This document shows, one piece after another, positions 29,826-37,156 of a stretch of 39,922 nucleotides of DNA (position 1 is its first letter; the number at the start of each line of letters is the position of its first letter). Both the position numbers and the translations under genes were made by a program. Source of the DNA: Acinetobacter guillouiae CIP 63.46 (GTDB taxonomy: Bacteria > Pseudomonadota > Gammaproteobacteria > Pseudomonadales > Moraxellaceae); the NCBI RefSeq assembly GCF_000368145.1, contig NZ_KB849286.1, positions 310,465 to 350,386 of the forward strand, read 5' to 3'. The notes beneath the pieces were generated by a model, which did not search any database, had not been told where the DNA came from, and saw only the letters and a list, made by a program, of their open reading frames with translations.

Positions 29826-30500
29826 TTAAACCTTGCTCAAATCTAAAATCGTCATCGTTCCCCAGTGAACCGCACCAGTATCAATCCAGTAGCAGTTATC
29901 ACGCTTACAAGGCTTTTGAGTGACTGTGTGACCCATAATTACTGCATCAATGCCTTTGACATGTGTGTATTGCAGATTGTCTGAGTTAAGGCGTTCTCTG
30001 CCCCACATTGCTAATTGAGCTGGATCACGAAATGCTGAAACGCCTTCATTGTTGGCAAACTCATTCCAATCATTCTGCTCAATGTGACCGTGAACAAATC
30101 CATACTTCTTCCCGTTGTGATTTACTTCTAAAGCGATTGGAAGCTCTTTAAATTGCTCAACCATTCTTTCTTGATCACCAGGTGATAACTCGTTGTAGAA
30201 CCATTCACCGCCATTTGAGATATGGCAATTTCTAGCAGATTGGTTGTCAATGCCCTGAATACATAGATCCTCATGATTACCACGAACCGAAGTGAACCAA
30301 TCCTCATTCAATAAATCCACACACTCAATGTTTTGAATGCCTCGATCCACCAAATCACCTACTGCAACCAACAAATCATTTTCAAAATCAAAACCAATTT
30401 CATTTAATCGATTCATCAGCAAGTTGTAGCATCCGTGAATATCACCGACTGCGTAGAGCTTGCCATTGATCTCTTTGTCCCAAACTTTGACTAAGCTCAT
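29826..30500 (-). CDS. Serine/threonine protein phosphatase, lambda NinI-like
   Basis: 224 aa with all PPP-family metal and catalytic motifs: GDIHGC (19-24), GDLVDRG (48-54), RGNHE (73-77), and later HGHIEQNDW and VIMGHT and YWIDTGAVHWG. Size and motifs match lambda protein phosphatase (221 aa). In lambda it lies in the nin region just before Q, as here. It overlaps the nuclease gene by 4 bases. Natural substrate unknown. Confidence 0.92.
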   Translation of the reverse strand: MSLVKVWDKEINGKLYAVGDIHGCYNLLMNRLNEIGFDFENDLLVAVGDLVDRGIQNIECVDLLNEDWFTSVRGNHEDLCIQGIDNQSARNCHISNGGEWFYNELSPGDQERMVEQFKELPIALEVNHNGKKYGFVHGHIEQNDWNEFANNEGVSAFRDPAQLAMWGRERLNSDNLQYTHVKGIDAVIMGHTVTQKPCKRDNCYWIDTGAVHWGTMTILDLSKV

Positions 30501-30892
30501 ACCTTCACCTTCTTAATCGCTTCTTCAATCCAACCAACAACAATCCCTTTCTTGACCTGTTCTGTAGTACCTCGAATCACTACCCAGCCAAGGATTGCCG
30601 CTGCACTGTATTTCTCACAATCTGCTGAATATCCCTTCCCTCTTGTATGCCGACCACCTGAGAACACGCCTCCCTCTACTTCAACGAGAATCGGATAGCC
30701 CTCAATACGAAAATCAGCTTTCCACTTCCGCTCAGGATGAAACTTAAACTCTTGCACATATTCGATTTTTAAAGCGTCTAGGTGACGGCATAAGAGCCGT
30801 TCACCTACTGATGGTTCATGTTTTTTTCTTGGTTTGAGGACTGACCTAGCAACAGGCTTAGATTGTGTTTGCCACCCTTTAGGAATTTGCAT
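30497..30892 (-). CDS. PD-(D/E)xK nuclease
   Basis: 131 aa. The core reads KWKADFRIEGYPILVEVEGG (Asp near residue 60, Glu in VEVEGG about 72-74), followed by GGRHTRGKGYSADCEKYSAA and ILGWVVIRGT, the standard PD-(D/E)xK topology of small phage endonucleases with an ExE in place of ExK. It is likely to resolve or cut DNA intermediates in replication or packaging. It overlaps its neighbours by 4 and 14 bases. Confidence 0.75.
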   Translation of the reverse strand: MQIPKGWQTQSKPVARSVLKPRKKHEPSVGERLLCRHLDALKIEYVQEFKFHPERKWKADFRIEGYPILVEVEGGVFSGGRHTRGKGYSADCEKYSAAAILGWVVIRGTTEQVKKGIVVGWIEEAIKKVKV

Positions 30893-31247
30893 TGTTGTCT
30901 CGCTCTAAAATTGCCAGTGTTTGTCTAATCGCAAATAAGCGCTCACTTTGTCCACCTTTGAGGGCCATTTCTTTCGCATGATTTAGTCGAGCGATAACAT
31001 TCAAATGCTTTGACTCAACCTGAGTATTTTTAACTCTCGTTTCATCAAGTTCTTTTTTTAGGTGTTCAATCTCGACCAAAGCTTGACCTAGTGTTAATTC
31101 CTTAACCTCAAAACAAGCACCATCAGCATGACAATATCCATCTGCGCCACAATATGGATTTCCAGTCTTGCAACACATAACAGCTTTCGCCCAAGTTTCA
31201 GGAACAACACTTGTTAAATCTGACTCACAAGGAATGTGCTTATTCAT
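30879..31247 (-). CDS. Hypothetical 122-aa protein with cysteine cluster and coiled coil
   Basis: A TTG extension to 31253 exists; ATG 31247 is taken as the start and overlaps the previous stop. Residues about 25-50 are cysteine-rich (VMCCKTGNPYCGADGYCHAD, GACFE), a likely metal site; about 55-110 is a coiled coil (GQALVEIEHLKKELDETRVK, AKEMALKGGQSERLFAIRQT). No family recognised; part of the tightly overlapping nin-like cluster. Confidence 0.6.
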   Translation of the reverse strand: MNKHIPCESDLTSVVPETWAKAVMCCKTGNPYCGADGYCHADGACFEVKELTLGQALVEIEHLKKELDETRVKNTQVESKHLNVIARLNHAKEMALKGGQSERLFAIRQTLAILERDNNANS

Positions 31248-31602
31248 GATCAATCACCAATGTACTCGGACTAAGATGGTTGCGAATGTCTGTGACTTCA
31301 TCTGATTCGATTTGATTACGCCAAACCCTAACGCCATTCTCATTACCAAACCCACAAATCAAGCAAGCTATGTCATAACCGTGTTGGCATTGTTTTAAGT
31401 CATGCTCTGCAATGGCGGTGCGTAAAGCAGGCAGTACATAGCAGTTTTTGCAAGCCCCATACCAGTGAAAAGTTCCACCATAGGCTGCATAAGCCATGCA
31501 GTATGTAGTGGCCCATGTTGGCGCACCCTCCACAACCTCCCTCGCCTTCTCAATCCCGCCTACTTTCTCAATCAAGTTTTCAGAGTTGTTTATAGTTGTC
31601 AT
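31240..31602 (-). CDS. Hypothetical 120-aa cysteine-rich protein
   Basis: MTTINNSENLIEKVGGIEKA start. It contains TYCMAYAAYGGTFHWYGACK, NCYVLP and CQHGYDIACLICGFGNENG, i.e. repeated Cys pairs that suggest one or two zinc sites. No known family. It overlaps the genes on both sides by 4 to 8 bases. Confidence 0.6.
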   Translation of the reverse strand: MTTINNSENLIEKVGGIEKAREVVEGAPTWATTYCMAYAAYGGTFHWYGACKNCYVLPALRTAIAEHDLKQCQHGYDIACLICGFGNENGVRVWRNQIESDEVTDIRNHLSPSTLVIDHE

Positions 31603-31931
31603 AGTGCCACCTTTTCCATTTCTTCAATTACTGGCATTAATGCAGCAAACTTCTTGTATTCAGCTAAAGTCAATCGAGTGCGAATGCCACTTGTAATACA
31701 ACTTCTAATTCGGCCAAGGGATATGCCCGATAATTCAGCCAAAGCTGTACGTCTCGGTTTCTTAACACTTCCTGCATTACACCAATTCAATAGTTTTATT
31801 TCTTGCATACTTGAGGCGTATGCTTGCTTTGGGCTTTCAACTGTTGAGCGAGCTGGGCGTGGCTTAAACTCACACCCTTTCAAAACTTTTACTTTGATGC
31901 CATTTTCAATGTATGTGTCAGTTATATTCAC
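31599..31931 (-). CDS. Hypothetical DNA-binding protein, 110 aa
   Basis: The frame opens at 31973, but a GTG at 31931 with AGGAGG six bases upstream overlaps the PAPS-reductase stop as GTGA and is chosen. The N-terminus is NITDTYIENGIKVKVLKGCE; the C-terminal half holds a probable helix-turn-helix (RRTALAELSGISLGRIRSCI) followed by TLAEYKKFAALMPVIEEMEK. Role unknown; a regulator or replication accessory is possible. Confidence 0.6.
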   Translation of the reverse strand: MNITDTYIENGIKVKVLKGCEFKPRPARSTVESPKQAYASSMQEIKLLNWCNAGSVKKPRRTALAELSGISLGRIRSCITSGIRTRLTLAEYKKFAALMPVIEEMEKVAL

Positions 31932-32836
31932 ACCCCACCTCCTACGCTTTCCACGTCTGCAAAAGCCTCGCATGATTCAGAGCAAGAGCCTGATTCATAG
32001 CGCTTACTACTTCTCAATGATTTGTAAAGCTCATCACGTGAATGTTCTTTGTACATTTCAGCAATATCACTTCCATGCAGGCGTTCACGATACATACGAT
32101 GATGGTTGTACTTGCGTCCTTCTGATCGAACTTGATCACCCTCAGTGACATGAACCCATTTAACAAACTGCTCAGGCTCATCTTTTGCTGCCAATGCAAC
32201 TTTATTAATCGTTTTTTTAATACAGAAAACACAATTACCAAGATGCTCAGTGATAGCTAAATCAAAACTTTGTTTTTCCCACCAATCTAAAACATCATCT
32301 TTTTCTATGTCAGAGATTTCAGCTAAATACCGAAAACCTGATTTTTGTTTTTTCGCATCTTTATGAATTGGTAAGTTTAGTTTTTCGAGAATCTCTATTG
32401 GTAGGCGTCTCGGTTCATCGAATCTAATCCCGATCCAACGCTCAAAATTACCTTTTCCAAATTTATCATTGCAGTATTTTTCAAATGGTTCGGTTTTCAT
32501 GCGTGCTGTACAGAAAGGCGAATCGTAATAAGGACTTCCATATTTTTTAACCATCGCTTTCCATGGCTCTAAATCTTGTTTTAGATCATCCAGTCCAACA
32601 ACTTTGTAACTTCCACCTTTGTGCATAATTGGATTGATAACGACACGCAAACAAACAAGATCAATTTTCCAGTGTTTAACAATATCTTTGATAAATTGAT
32701 ATGTTGCTGGATGTTCGGCTCCAGTATCCATAAATACAAAATGTGCATTTGGATCTGATCTAAACAAGTTGACTAAATAAGCAGATGTTCGACCGCCACT
32801 GAAACTAATTACTTTTTTTAACTCAACCGCATTCAT
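31928..32836 (-). CDS. PAPS reductase / adenine nucleotide alpha-hydrolase family protein
   Basis: 302 aa. N-terminal PP-loop ISFSGGRTSAYLV (residues 10-22), VFMDTGAEHPATYQFIKDIV, then SPFCTARMKTEPFEKYC and WIGIRFDEPRR, and a C-terminal HLGNCVFCIKKT (CxxC). Phage proteins of this type are common next to replication genes; they may act in nucleotide/sulfur chemistry such as DNA or tRNA modification, or in counter-defence. Exact substrate unknown. Overlaps dnaB by 4 bases. Confidence 0.8.
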   Translation of the reverse strand: MNAVELKKVISFSGGRTSAYLVNLFRSDPNAHFVFMDTGAEHPATYQFIKDIVKHWKIDLVCLRVVINPIMHKGGSYKVVGLDDLKQDLEPWKAMVKKYGSPYYDSPFCTARMKTEPFEKYCNDKFGKGNFERWIGIRFDEPRRLPIEILEKLNLPIHKDAKKQKSGFRYLAEISDIEKDDVLDWWEKQSFDLAITEHLGNCVFCIKKTINKVALAAKDEPEQFVKWVHVTEGDQVRSEGRKYNHHRMYRERLHGSDIAEMYKEHSRDELYKSLRSSKRYESGSCSESCEAFADVESVGGGV

Positions 32837-34197
32837 ACCAACTCCCCTTGCATCATTGCGTAATATTCAGGACTTAAATCTGCAAATGTTGAGCGAGCTA
32901 AGTCGGTTGCTAATTTCACTGTTCCAGTTGAGCCATTACGTGCTTTACCAATAATGATTTCAGCGGTACCAACCTCTTTAGATTCCTTGTTGTAAACCTC
33001 ATCTCGGTAGATAAACATGATGATGTCTGCATCCTGCTCTAAATCACCTGACTCTTTTAAATCAGCGTTTACAGGCCGTTTGTTTGGTCTGTTTTCTAGG
33101 TTTCGATTCAATTGAGCCAAAGCAAATACTGGACACTCAAAATCACGAGCAATCTTTTTCAATTCCCCTGAAATCTCGCCAATATCTTTGTCAGAGCGAC
33201 CATAATTGTTTTTAGTGAGTGGAGTTACACGCTGGATATAATCAACAAATATCGCACCAACTTTCCCATATTCAGCTTGTACTTTTCGTGCTGATCTACG
33301 GATCGTTGAAGTCGTTGAACGAGCATTGTCATCAATCATCAAAGGTGCTTTTTCTAAGATCATTGCAGCAGTATTAATCTTTCCGCAGTCCTCAATTTGA
33401 GCCTTACCACTTAAAACTTTTCGCAATTCAATCTGACCAATTCCACTAATCATCCGCTGCGCAATCTGTTTGCCTGACATCTCGATTGAAACGAACAAAA
33501 CTGGTAGACCTTGATTAACCATCATGTCTGCTGCAAAGTTCTGAGCGAGTGTGGTTTTACCCATGCTTGGGCGTGCACCGATGATGACTAAATCACCTTT
33601 GCCAACTTCACCCAGCTTGTTATCCAACTCACAGAAGCCAGTACGAATACCGCCATCAAAAGGCGTATTGTTATGCAAAGCTGTATGTCGCTCTAAAAAC
33701 TCCTTGATTGCGTCCTTAGAGAACTCATGAGCATGTTTAAGGCGATTGTCTACCGAACCTGTTTCTAAGCCACTGACGAGAGCCTGTGCACGATTTAAGG
33801 CGGTTTCTGATGTGTACGAAACCATATCAACTGCGGCAGTTCCAATCTGCTTACTCACATCTTGAATCTTTCTGCGTACAGCAAAATCTTTAAGTTTTTT
33901 AAGGTGTGTTGGTAAAAGCGAATGTGGGCAGTAACAACCCATCAGATTGAGAATAAATTTCTCATCAACCGCTTTGACTTCAATCGCATTAGCACGAATC
34001 AGCTCCCAAATCATCACTTGGTCATACGCTTCGCCTTTCACAAACTGCGATTTCACATGTGACCAAATAATTTGATGTTGAGCTGCATAGAAATCACTTG
34101 AATCAATCTGCTCAATGTACTCATCCATGCCTTGCTCAGTACCGATCACAGTAGACAAAATCGCTTGTTCAACAGGGATAGAAAATAATTCAATCAT
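32833..34197 (-). CDS. dnaB: Replicative DNA helicase, DnaB family
   Basis: 454 aa. DnaB N-terminal domain (MIELFSIPVEQAILSTVIGT, about 5-110) and RecA-like C-terminal domain with Walker A GARPSMGKTT (207-216), Walker B VGAIFVDYIQRVTP, and arginine/loop motifs ALAQLNRNLENRPNKRPVNA and LKESGDLEQDADIIMFIYRD. Opens the fork for phage replication; loaded at the origin by the adjacent O-like protein. Overlaps that gene by 4 bases. Confidence 0.93.
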   Translation of the reverse strand: MIELFSIPVEQAILSTVIGTEQGMDEYIEQIDSSDFYAAQHQIIWSHVKSQFVKGEAYDQVMIWELIRANAIEVKAVDEKFILNLMGCYCPHSLLPTHLKKLKDFAVRRKIQDVSKQIGTAAVDMVSYTSETALNRAQALVSGLETGSVDNRLKHAHEFSKDAIKEFLERHTALHNNTPFDGGIRTGFCELDNKLGEVGKGDLVIIGARPSMGKTTLAQNFAADMMVNQGLPVLFVSIEMSGKQIAQRMISGIGQIELRKVLSGKAQIEDCGKINTAAMILEKAPLMIDDNARSTTSTIRRSARKVQAEYGKVGAIFVDYIQRVTPLTKNNYGRSDKDIGEISGELKKIARDFECPVFALAQLNRNLENRPNKRPVNADLKESGDLEQDADIIMFIYRDEVYNKESKEVGTAEIIIGKARNGSTGTVKLATDLARSTFADLSPEYYAMMQGELV

Positions 34198-35009
34198 TGG
34201 TCCATCCCCTTGAATGTTTTACGTACGCCTTTGAATTCAGTGCTTGGTGCTTGCTGTGGTTGTTCAGGTTGAGAAACTTCGATGTACTCAGGATGTAATT
34301 TCACGTGACGTTCAAACTTGTCAGAAATCCAATTTGCAAACTTGTAGAGTTTTTTTGCATCAGACAAAACTTGACCATCGAAATGAGCGTTGAATGCTCC
34401 AAGCTCAAATTCAAAACTTGGTAATCCAAAAATGAATTTTAGATTTTGACCATAGCCCTTTTGTTGAAGAACTCCGATCAATTGATTTTGATTTGGAATC
34501 CACTCGTGTTGACAAGAGAGATTCATTGATAGGTTAATTGGTAGGTTCTGTACCCCAAAATTGGGATCGTTCACGATACCGTTTTTGGGTTCGTTACCCT
34601 CCAAAATTGGGTTCGTTTGTTCTGCTGAATTAACCCCTTTTTGGGTGTGTTTAATAGCACCGTTTTTGGGTTCGTTATCATTATCAATTAACCCTTTTTT
34701 GGGTTCGTTATAACTATCCCGATTTTGGTTTTGTTCTCTTGATTGCACACCAACTAATTTTAAAACTCGAACCTTGTTTGTGGTTCCCATTTTTTTACCA
34801 GTATCAGCAACCAATCCTAAATCGATAAGTTGATTTACGACTTTTTGAACAGTCTTGATATTCAAAACTGTGTCTTTTGCCAATCTGCTATTGCTTGGAT
34901 AGCAAGTATGGTGCTCACCTGCACGATCAGCCAATGAAAGCAAGACAAGGCGCTGTGCTGAACTTTCAACTGGTGCAGTCCACGCCCAATTTAGCGCATC
35001 AACACTCAT
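34194..35009 (-). CDS. Replication initiator, O-like: winged-helix plus DnaT-like C-terminus
   Basis: ATG 35009 has AAGGAG at 7 bases and overlaps the upstream stop (ATGA), so it is preferred over 35036 (271 aa). N-terminal helix-turn-helix (QRLVLLSLADRAGEHHTCYP, LAKDTVLNIKTVQKVVNQLI). A low-complexity centre repeats NEPKxG (NEPKKGL, NEPKNGA, NEPKNGI) because its DNA is made of iterons. The C-terminus (EWIPNQNQLIGVLQQKGYGQ, LYKFANWISDKFERHVKLH) resembles the DnaT/primosomal family. It binds its own iterons and loads DnaB, by analogy with lambda O. Confidence 0.8.
   Translation of the reverse strand: MSVDALNWAWTAPVESSAQRLVLLSLADRAGEHHTCYPSNSRLAKDTVLNIKTVQKVVNQLIDLGLVADTGKKMGTTNKVRVLKLVGVQSREQNQNRDSYNEPKKGLIDNDNEPKNGAIKHTQKGVNSAEQTNPILEGNEPKNGIVNDPNFGVQNLPINLSMNLSCQHEWIPNQNQLIGVLQQKGYGQNLKFIFGLPSFEFELGAFNAHFDGQVLSDAKKLYKFANWISDKFERHVKLHPEYIEVSQPEQPQQAPSTEFKGVRKTFKGMDQ
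34553..34710. repeat. Six iterons inside the initiator gene: putative replication origin
   Basis: Plus-strand copies at about 34553-34571, 34579-34596, 34601-34618, 34635-34652, 34660-34677 and 34692-34710 share CC-N-TTTTTGGGTTCGTTA; two copies have AAAATTGGG instead of TTTTTGGG. Spacing is about 17-35 bp. A degenerate seventh may lie at 34719-34733. Iterons inside the initiator gene are the lambda ori design. Confidence 0.7.
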
Positions 35010-35170
35010 GCGTTTGCTCCTTGTATAAATGCCCATAGTTCAGCCTTTGCAACTGCCACAGACTGAGCAGTCGGAAGTGAGCGCTTTTCAGCGTGTTCTT
35101 CGACTGCCTTTTGAAATAAATAAATCTTTCGCTGTAGCTCAATGTCTGTTAGAATTTTATGCATATTCAT
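35006..35170 (-). CDS. Hypothetical 54-aa protein upstream of initiator gene
   Basis: ATG 35170 (or 35164) with GAGGT five bases upstream; stop overlaps the initiator ATG (ATGA). The product MNMHKILTDIELQRKIYLFQ, then KAVEEHAEKRSLPTAQSVAV and KAELWAFIQGANA is all-helical. No family recognised; coupled to replication initiation. Confidence 0.6.
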   Translation of the reverse strand: MNMHKILTDIELQRKIYLFQKAVEEHAEKRSLPTAQSVAVAKAELWAFIQGANA

Positions 35171-35192
35171 TTCTACCTCGTTATGAATTACT

Positions 35193-35227
35193 AACCACTC
35201 CAGTTCGCGCTGGCAGTGGTTTTTTTA
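35193..35227 (+). terminator. Plus-strand terminator upstream of replication genes
   Basis: AACCACT (35193-35199) + CCAG (35200-35203), loop TTCGCG, CTGG (35210-35213), bulged C, AGTGGTT (35215-35221), then T7: a strong terminator in the plus direction only, although no plus gene is seen upstream. It would stop antisense transcripts before the cII-like gene. Confidence 0.65.
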
Positions 35228-35545
35228 TTTAAATAAGATCCGCATGTATTCAGGCGAACTAAACGCATTACTCAAATAAACTCGCGTTGCTTCCGCAATT
35301 TCTTGAGAACAATAAACATCGTTAGCATTTACAACCTTCAATCCAATAGAACTCAACAAAGATGCAAAAAACTCAATATCCGTCAAGTTGTTGGATTTCT
35401 TATCATTTTTCATTCGAGATAATGTACTTGCATCCACTCCAAGTTGTTCAGCAACCTTTCCTTGGTTAGAGGAATTAATTGCTTTCAAAATGAGCGATGC
35501 GTTATTGCTAGCGCTTGCGTTCTCTTCAATTGATACTTTGCTCAT
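35225..35545 (-). CDS. CII-like transcriptional regulator
   Basis: 106 aa with SLILKAINSSNQGKVAEQLG and VDASTLSRMKNDKKSNNLTD (residues about 17-56), the CII-family helix-turn-helix, followed by FFASLLSSIGLKVVNANDVY. Second gene of the PR transcript, 8 bases after the Cro-like gene, as in lambdoid phages. Known CII role: activate the lysogeny promoters. Confidence 0.7.
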   Translation of the reverse strand: MSKVSIEENASASNNASLILKAINSSNQGKVAEQLGVDASTLSRMKNDKKSNNLTDIEFFASLLSSIGLKVVNANDVYCSQEIAEATRVYLSNAFSSPEYMRILFK

Positions 35546-35553
35546 GGTGGTTC

Positions 35554-35775
35554 CTAGGCTGCATTAGTCTTTCTAAGAAAGAAGTCAAAAATGCTTTTGT
35601 GGGTTAATTTCTTGTCACTTGCATCGACTATTTTTTGAATAGTTTCCATGCTTGGTTTTTTTCGGCCATGGATAAGATGTGATTCCATATATCCATAGGA
35701 AATATCTGTGGTTTCACAGAATTGGATGCGTTGATCTTTATCAAGACCACGCCAGAAATCGTAAAGAGTCACCAT
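35554..35775 (-). CDS. Cro-like repressor
   Basis: 73 aa, small HTH protein with IQFCETTDISYGYMESHLIH and GRKKPSMETIQKIVDASDKK; length and divergence from cI mark it as Cro. First gene from PR; ribosome site AGGGTG. It should bind the TACCT-N3-AGGTA operators and favour lytic growth. Confidence 0.75.
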   Translation of the reverse strand: MVTLYDFWRGLDKDQRIQFCETTDISYGYMESHLIHGRKKPSMETIQKIVDASDKKLTHKSIFDFFLRKTNAA

Positions 35776-35781
35776 AAATAC

Positions 35782-35870
35782 ACCCTAAAGGTAAATTAAT
35801 AATAAATATACCTACAAGGTAAACAAAATACAACCTCTCAGGGTATTTATTTTTTCTACCTGATAGGTAA
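35782..35870. promoter_or_regulatory. Right operator region (four sites) and promoter PR
   Basis: Sites of the form TACCT-N3-AGGTA: 35782-35794 (CACCCTAAAGGTA, 8/10), 35810-35822 (TACCTACAAGGTA, perfect), 35833-35845 (AACCTCTCAGGGT, degenerate), 35858-35870 (TACCTGATAGGTA, perfect); centres 23-28 bp apart. PR (minus): -35 TTGTAT (35834-35829), 17 bp, -10 TATATT (35811-35806), overlapped by the second site. A cI maintenance promoter is expected near 35846-35874 but only weak boxes are seen. Confidence 0.75.
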
Positions 35871-35902
35871 ATTACTAACTATTGAATTAAGGTGAACTTA
35901 AA

Positions 35903-36676
35903 ATGGCTGAATTGAAGACAATTCATGAGATTAGACTTAGCAATACAAGAAAGCTAATGAAGGAATCTGGCCTAAATCGGACTGAGTTTGCTGAAAAAAT
36001 TGACATGTCATACAACTTGTTAAGCCAATATGTTGGTAAAAATCCAACTAAAAATATTGGTGACGATACGGCTGAGAAGATTGAGAAGGCTTTTAATAAA
36101 CCTAAAGGATATCTCGACCAATCAGATAGCGAATCAATACTGAATTTAGGCAACTTTAATAAACTTGATATTGAAGCTTTCAAAAAGCAATACAACATTA
36201 CAGATGGAGATGATGCTGTTAGATTTTCCAATGCTCCTGAATTACCAATTTTGAATAGAAAGAGATGGGTTCCAGTTAAGGCCTACAGCAAAATGGGCAT
36301 GGATGGCTTTTTCACAGATATGGGTTATGAAGGCAATGGTGGAGATGGATACATTCCAACCCGCTCCATGAACGATAGAACTTATGGGATAAAAGGAACT
36401 GGTGATTCTATGTACCCTGCTATCCGTAATGGATGGTATGTAGTTTGTGATCCAGATGCGGAATTAACCCCAACTGAATTTGTCCAAGTTTGCTTAAAAG
36501 ATGGTCGTTGCACGATTAAAGAATTGATTGGTATTAATAACAATGTCCTAAATTTACTTGCTGTAAATGGTGGGGAAAGAATTACATTTGATATGGATGA
36601 TGTAGAAAGCATTACTGCGATTATTGAAATCATCCCACCAAGTCAACATAAGCAAGAGCATCCAGATTCTACATAA
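35903..36676 (+). CDS. CI-like repressor: HTH plus S24 peptidase domain
   Basis: 257 aa. HTH in residues about 10-65 (TRKLMKESGLNRTEFAEKID, MSYNLLSQYVGKNPT). C-terminal LexA/S24 domain about 115-250 with catalytic Ser169 in GTGDSMYPAIRNGW and Lys206 in DGRCTIKELIG. The hinge (RWVPVKAYSKMGMDGFF) lacks an obvious Ala-Gly or Cys-Gly cleavage pair. Ribosome site AGGTG eight bases upstream. It maintains lysogeny from the operators at 35.8 and 38.6 kb, and is a likely target of the antirepressors in this phage. Confidence 0.9.
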   Translation: MAELKTIHEIRLSNTRKLMKESGLNRTEFAEKIDMSYNLLSQYVGKNPTKNIGDDTAEKIEKAFNKPKGYLDQSDSESILNLGNFNKLDIEAFKKQYNITDGDDAVRFSNAPELPILNRKRWVPVKAYSKMGMDGFFTDMGYEGNGGDGYIPTRSMNDRTYGIKGTGDSMYPAIRNGWYVVCDPDAELTPTEFVQVCLKDGRCTIKELIGINNNVLNLLAVNGGERITFDMDDVESITAIIEIIPPSQHKQEHPDST

Positions 36677-36690
36677 ATAAAGAGAACACT

Positions 36691-36993
36691 ATGATCGCAA
36701 CACTTAATAAATCTAAAACTGCGCTAACAATTAATCGTCAAGAATTCAAATTGGCCTTAGCTAAAATTGGTGCGGGAATTGATAAACAAATCGCCTCACT
36801 TAAAAAAGCTAAACAAAGCTATGACGCTGCGGAAATTGCACGTGAGGTCATTACTGAAGCAAATATCTTTGAGGCCATTATTGAAGGTTTTAACGAAGCA
36901 GAAGAAACAAATCTAAAGCTGACTGACATAACCAATCTTGAAGTTGCTCAAGGATGGGTGGATGAGTTTTTGGAAAATTATTCAGAAGCTTAA
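36691..36993 (+). CDS. Hypothetical 100-aa protein in the cI operon
   Basis: Starts 14 bases after the cI stop. Helical throughout: TINRQEFKLALAKIGAGIDK, QIASLKKAKQSYDAAEIARE, acidic C-terminus GWVDEFLENYSEA. No membrane segment or family recognised. Position implies expression in the lysogen together with CI and the Rex-like pair. Confidence 0.6.
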   Translation: MIATLNKSKTALTINRQEFKLALAKIGAGIDKQIASLKKAKQSYDAAEIAREVITEANIFEAIIEGFNEAEETNLKLTDITNLEVAQGWVDEFLENYSEA

Positions 36994-37028
36994 TAAGCCA
37001 AAAGCAATTTTTATAAGAAGAATCTAAG

Positions 37029-37106
37029 ATGAATAAATTTGACTACATGAAACTAGGGATAATTCTTATTGCAGTTGCCCTCTGTTGGGTTTCAATCATT
37101 TTTTAA
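37029..37106 (+). CDS. 25-aa membrane peptide
   Basis: ATG 37029 after GAAG at about 8 bases. MNKFDYMKLGIILIAVALCW then VSIIF: a short polar start and one membrane span with no cytoplasmic tail, like other one-span phage micropeptides. It lies between the 100-aa gene and the Rex-like pair; a perfect 6-bp hairpin ACTGCG/CGCAGT (37107-37125) follows at its stop. It could modulate the membrane partner downstream. Confidence 0.4.
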   Translation: MNKFDYMKLGIILIAVALCWVSIIF

Positions 37107-37156
37107 ACTGCGAACCCGACGCAGTCCTTTAGAATTGATCGGGATGAGGGTTAATT

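Noticed and set aside
31465-32148. Plus-strand 227-codon open frame
   Set aside because: Antisense to overlapping minus genes with recognisable domains (PAPS reductase-like and coupled neighbours); no ribosome site and no plausible product.
34553-34710. Repeat array considered as CRISPR-like
   Set aside because: Repeats are short, variable, in coding sequence with spacings of a few to about 17 bases; they fit iterons, and no cas gene is present.
35029-35232. Plus-strand 67-aa ORF
   Set aside because: Antisense to the 54-aa gene that is coupled to the initiator; ends within the terminator hairpin.
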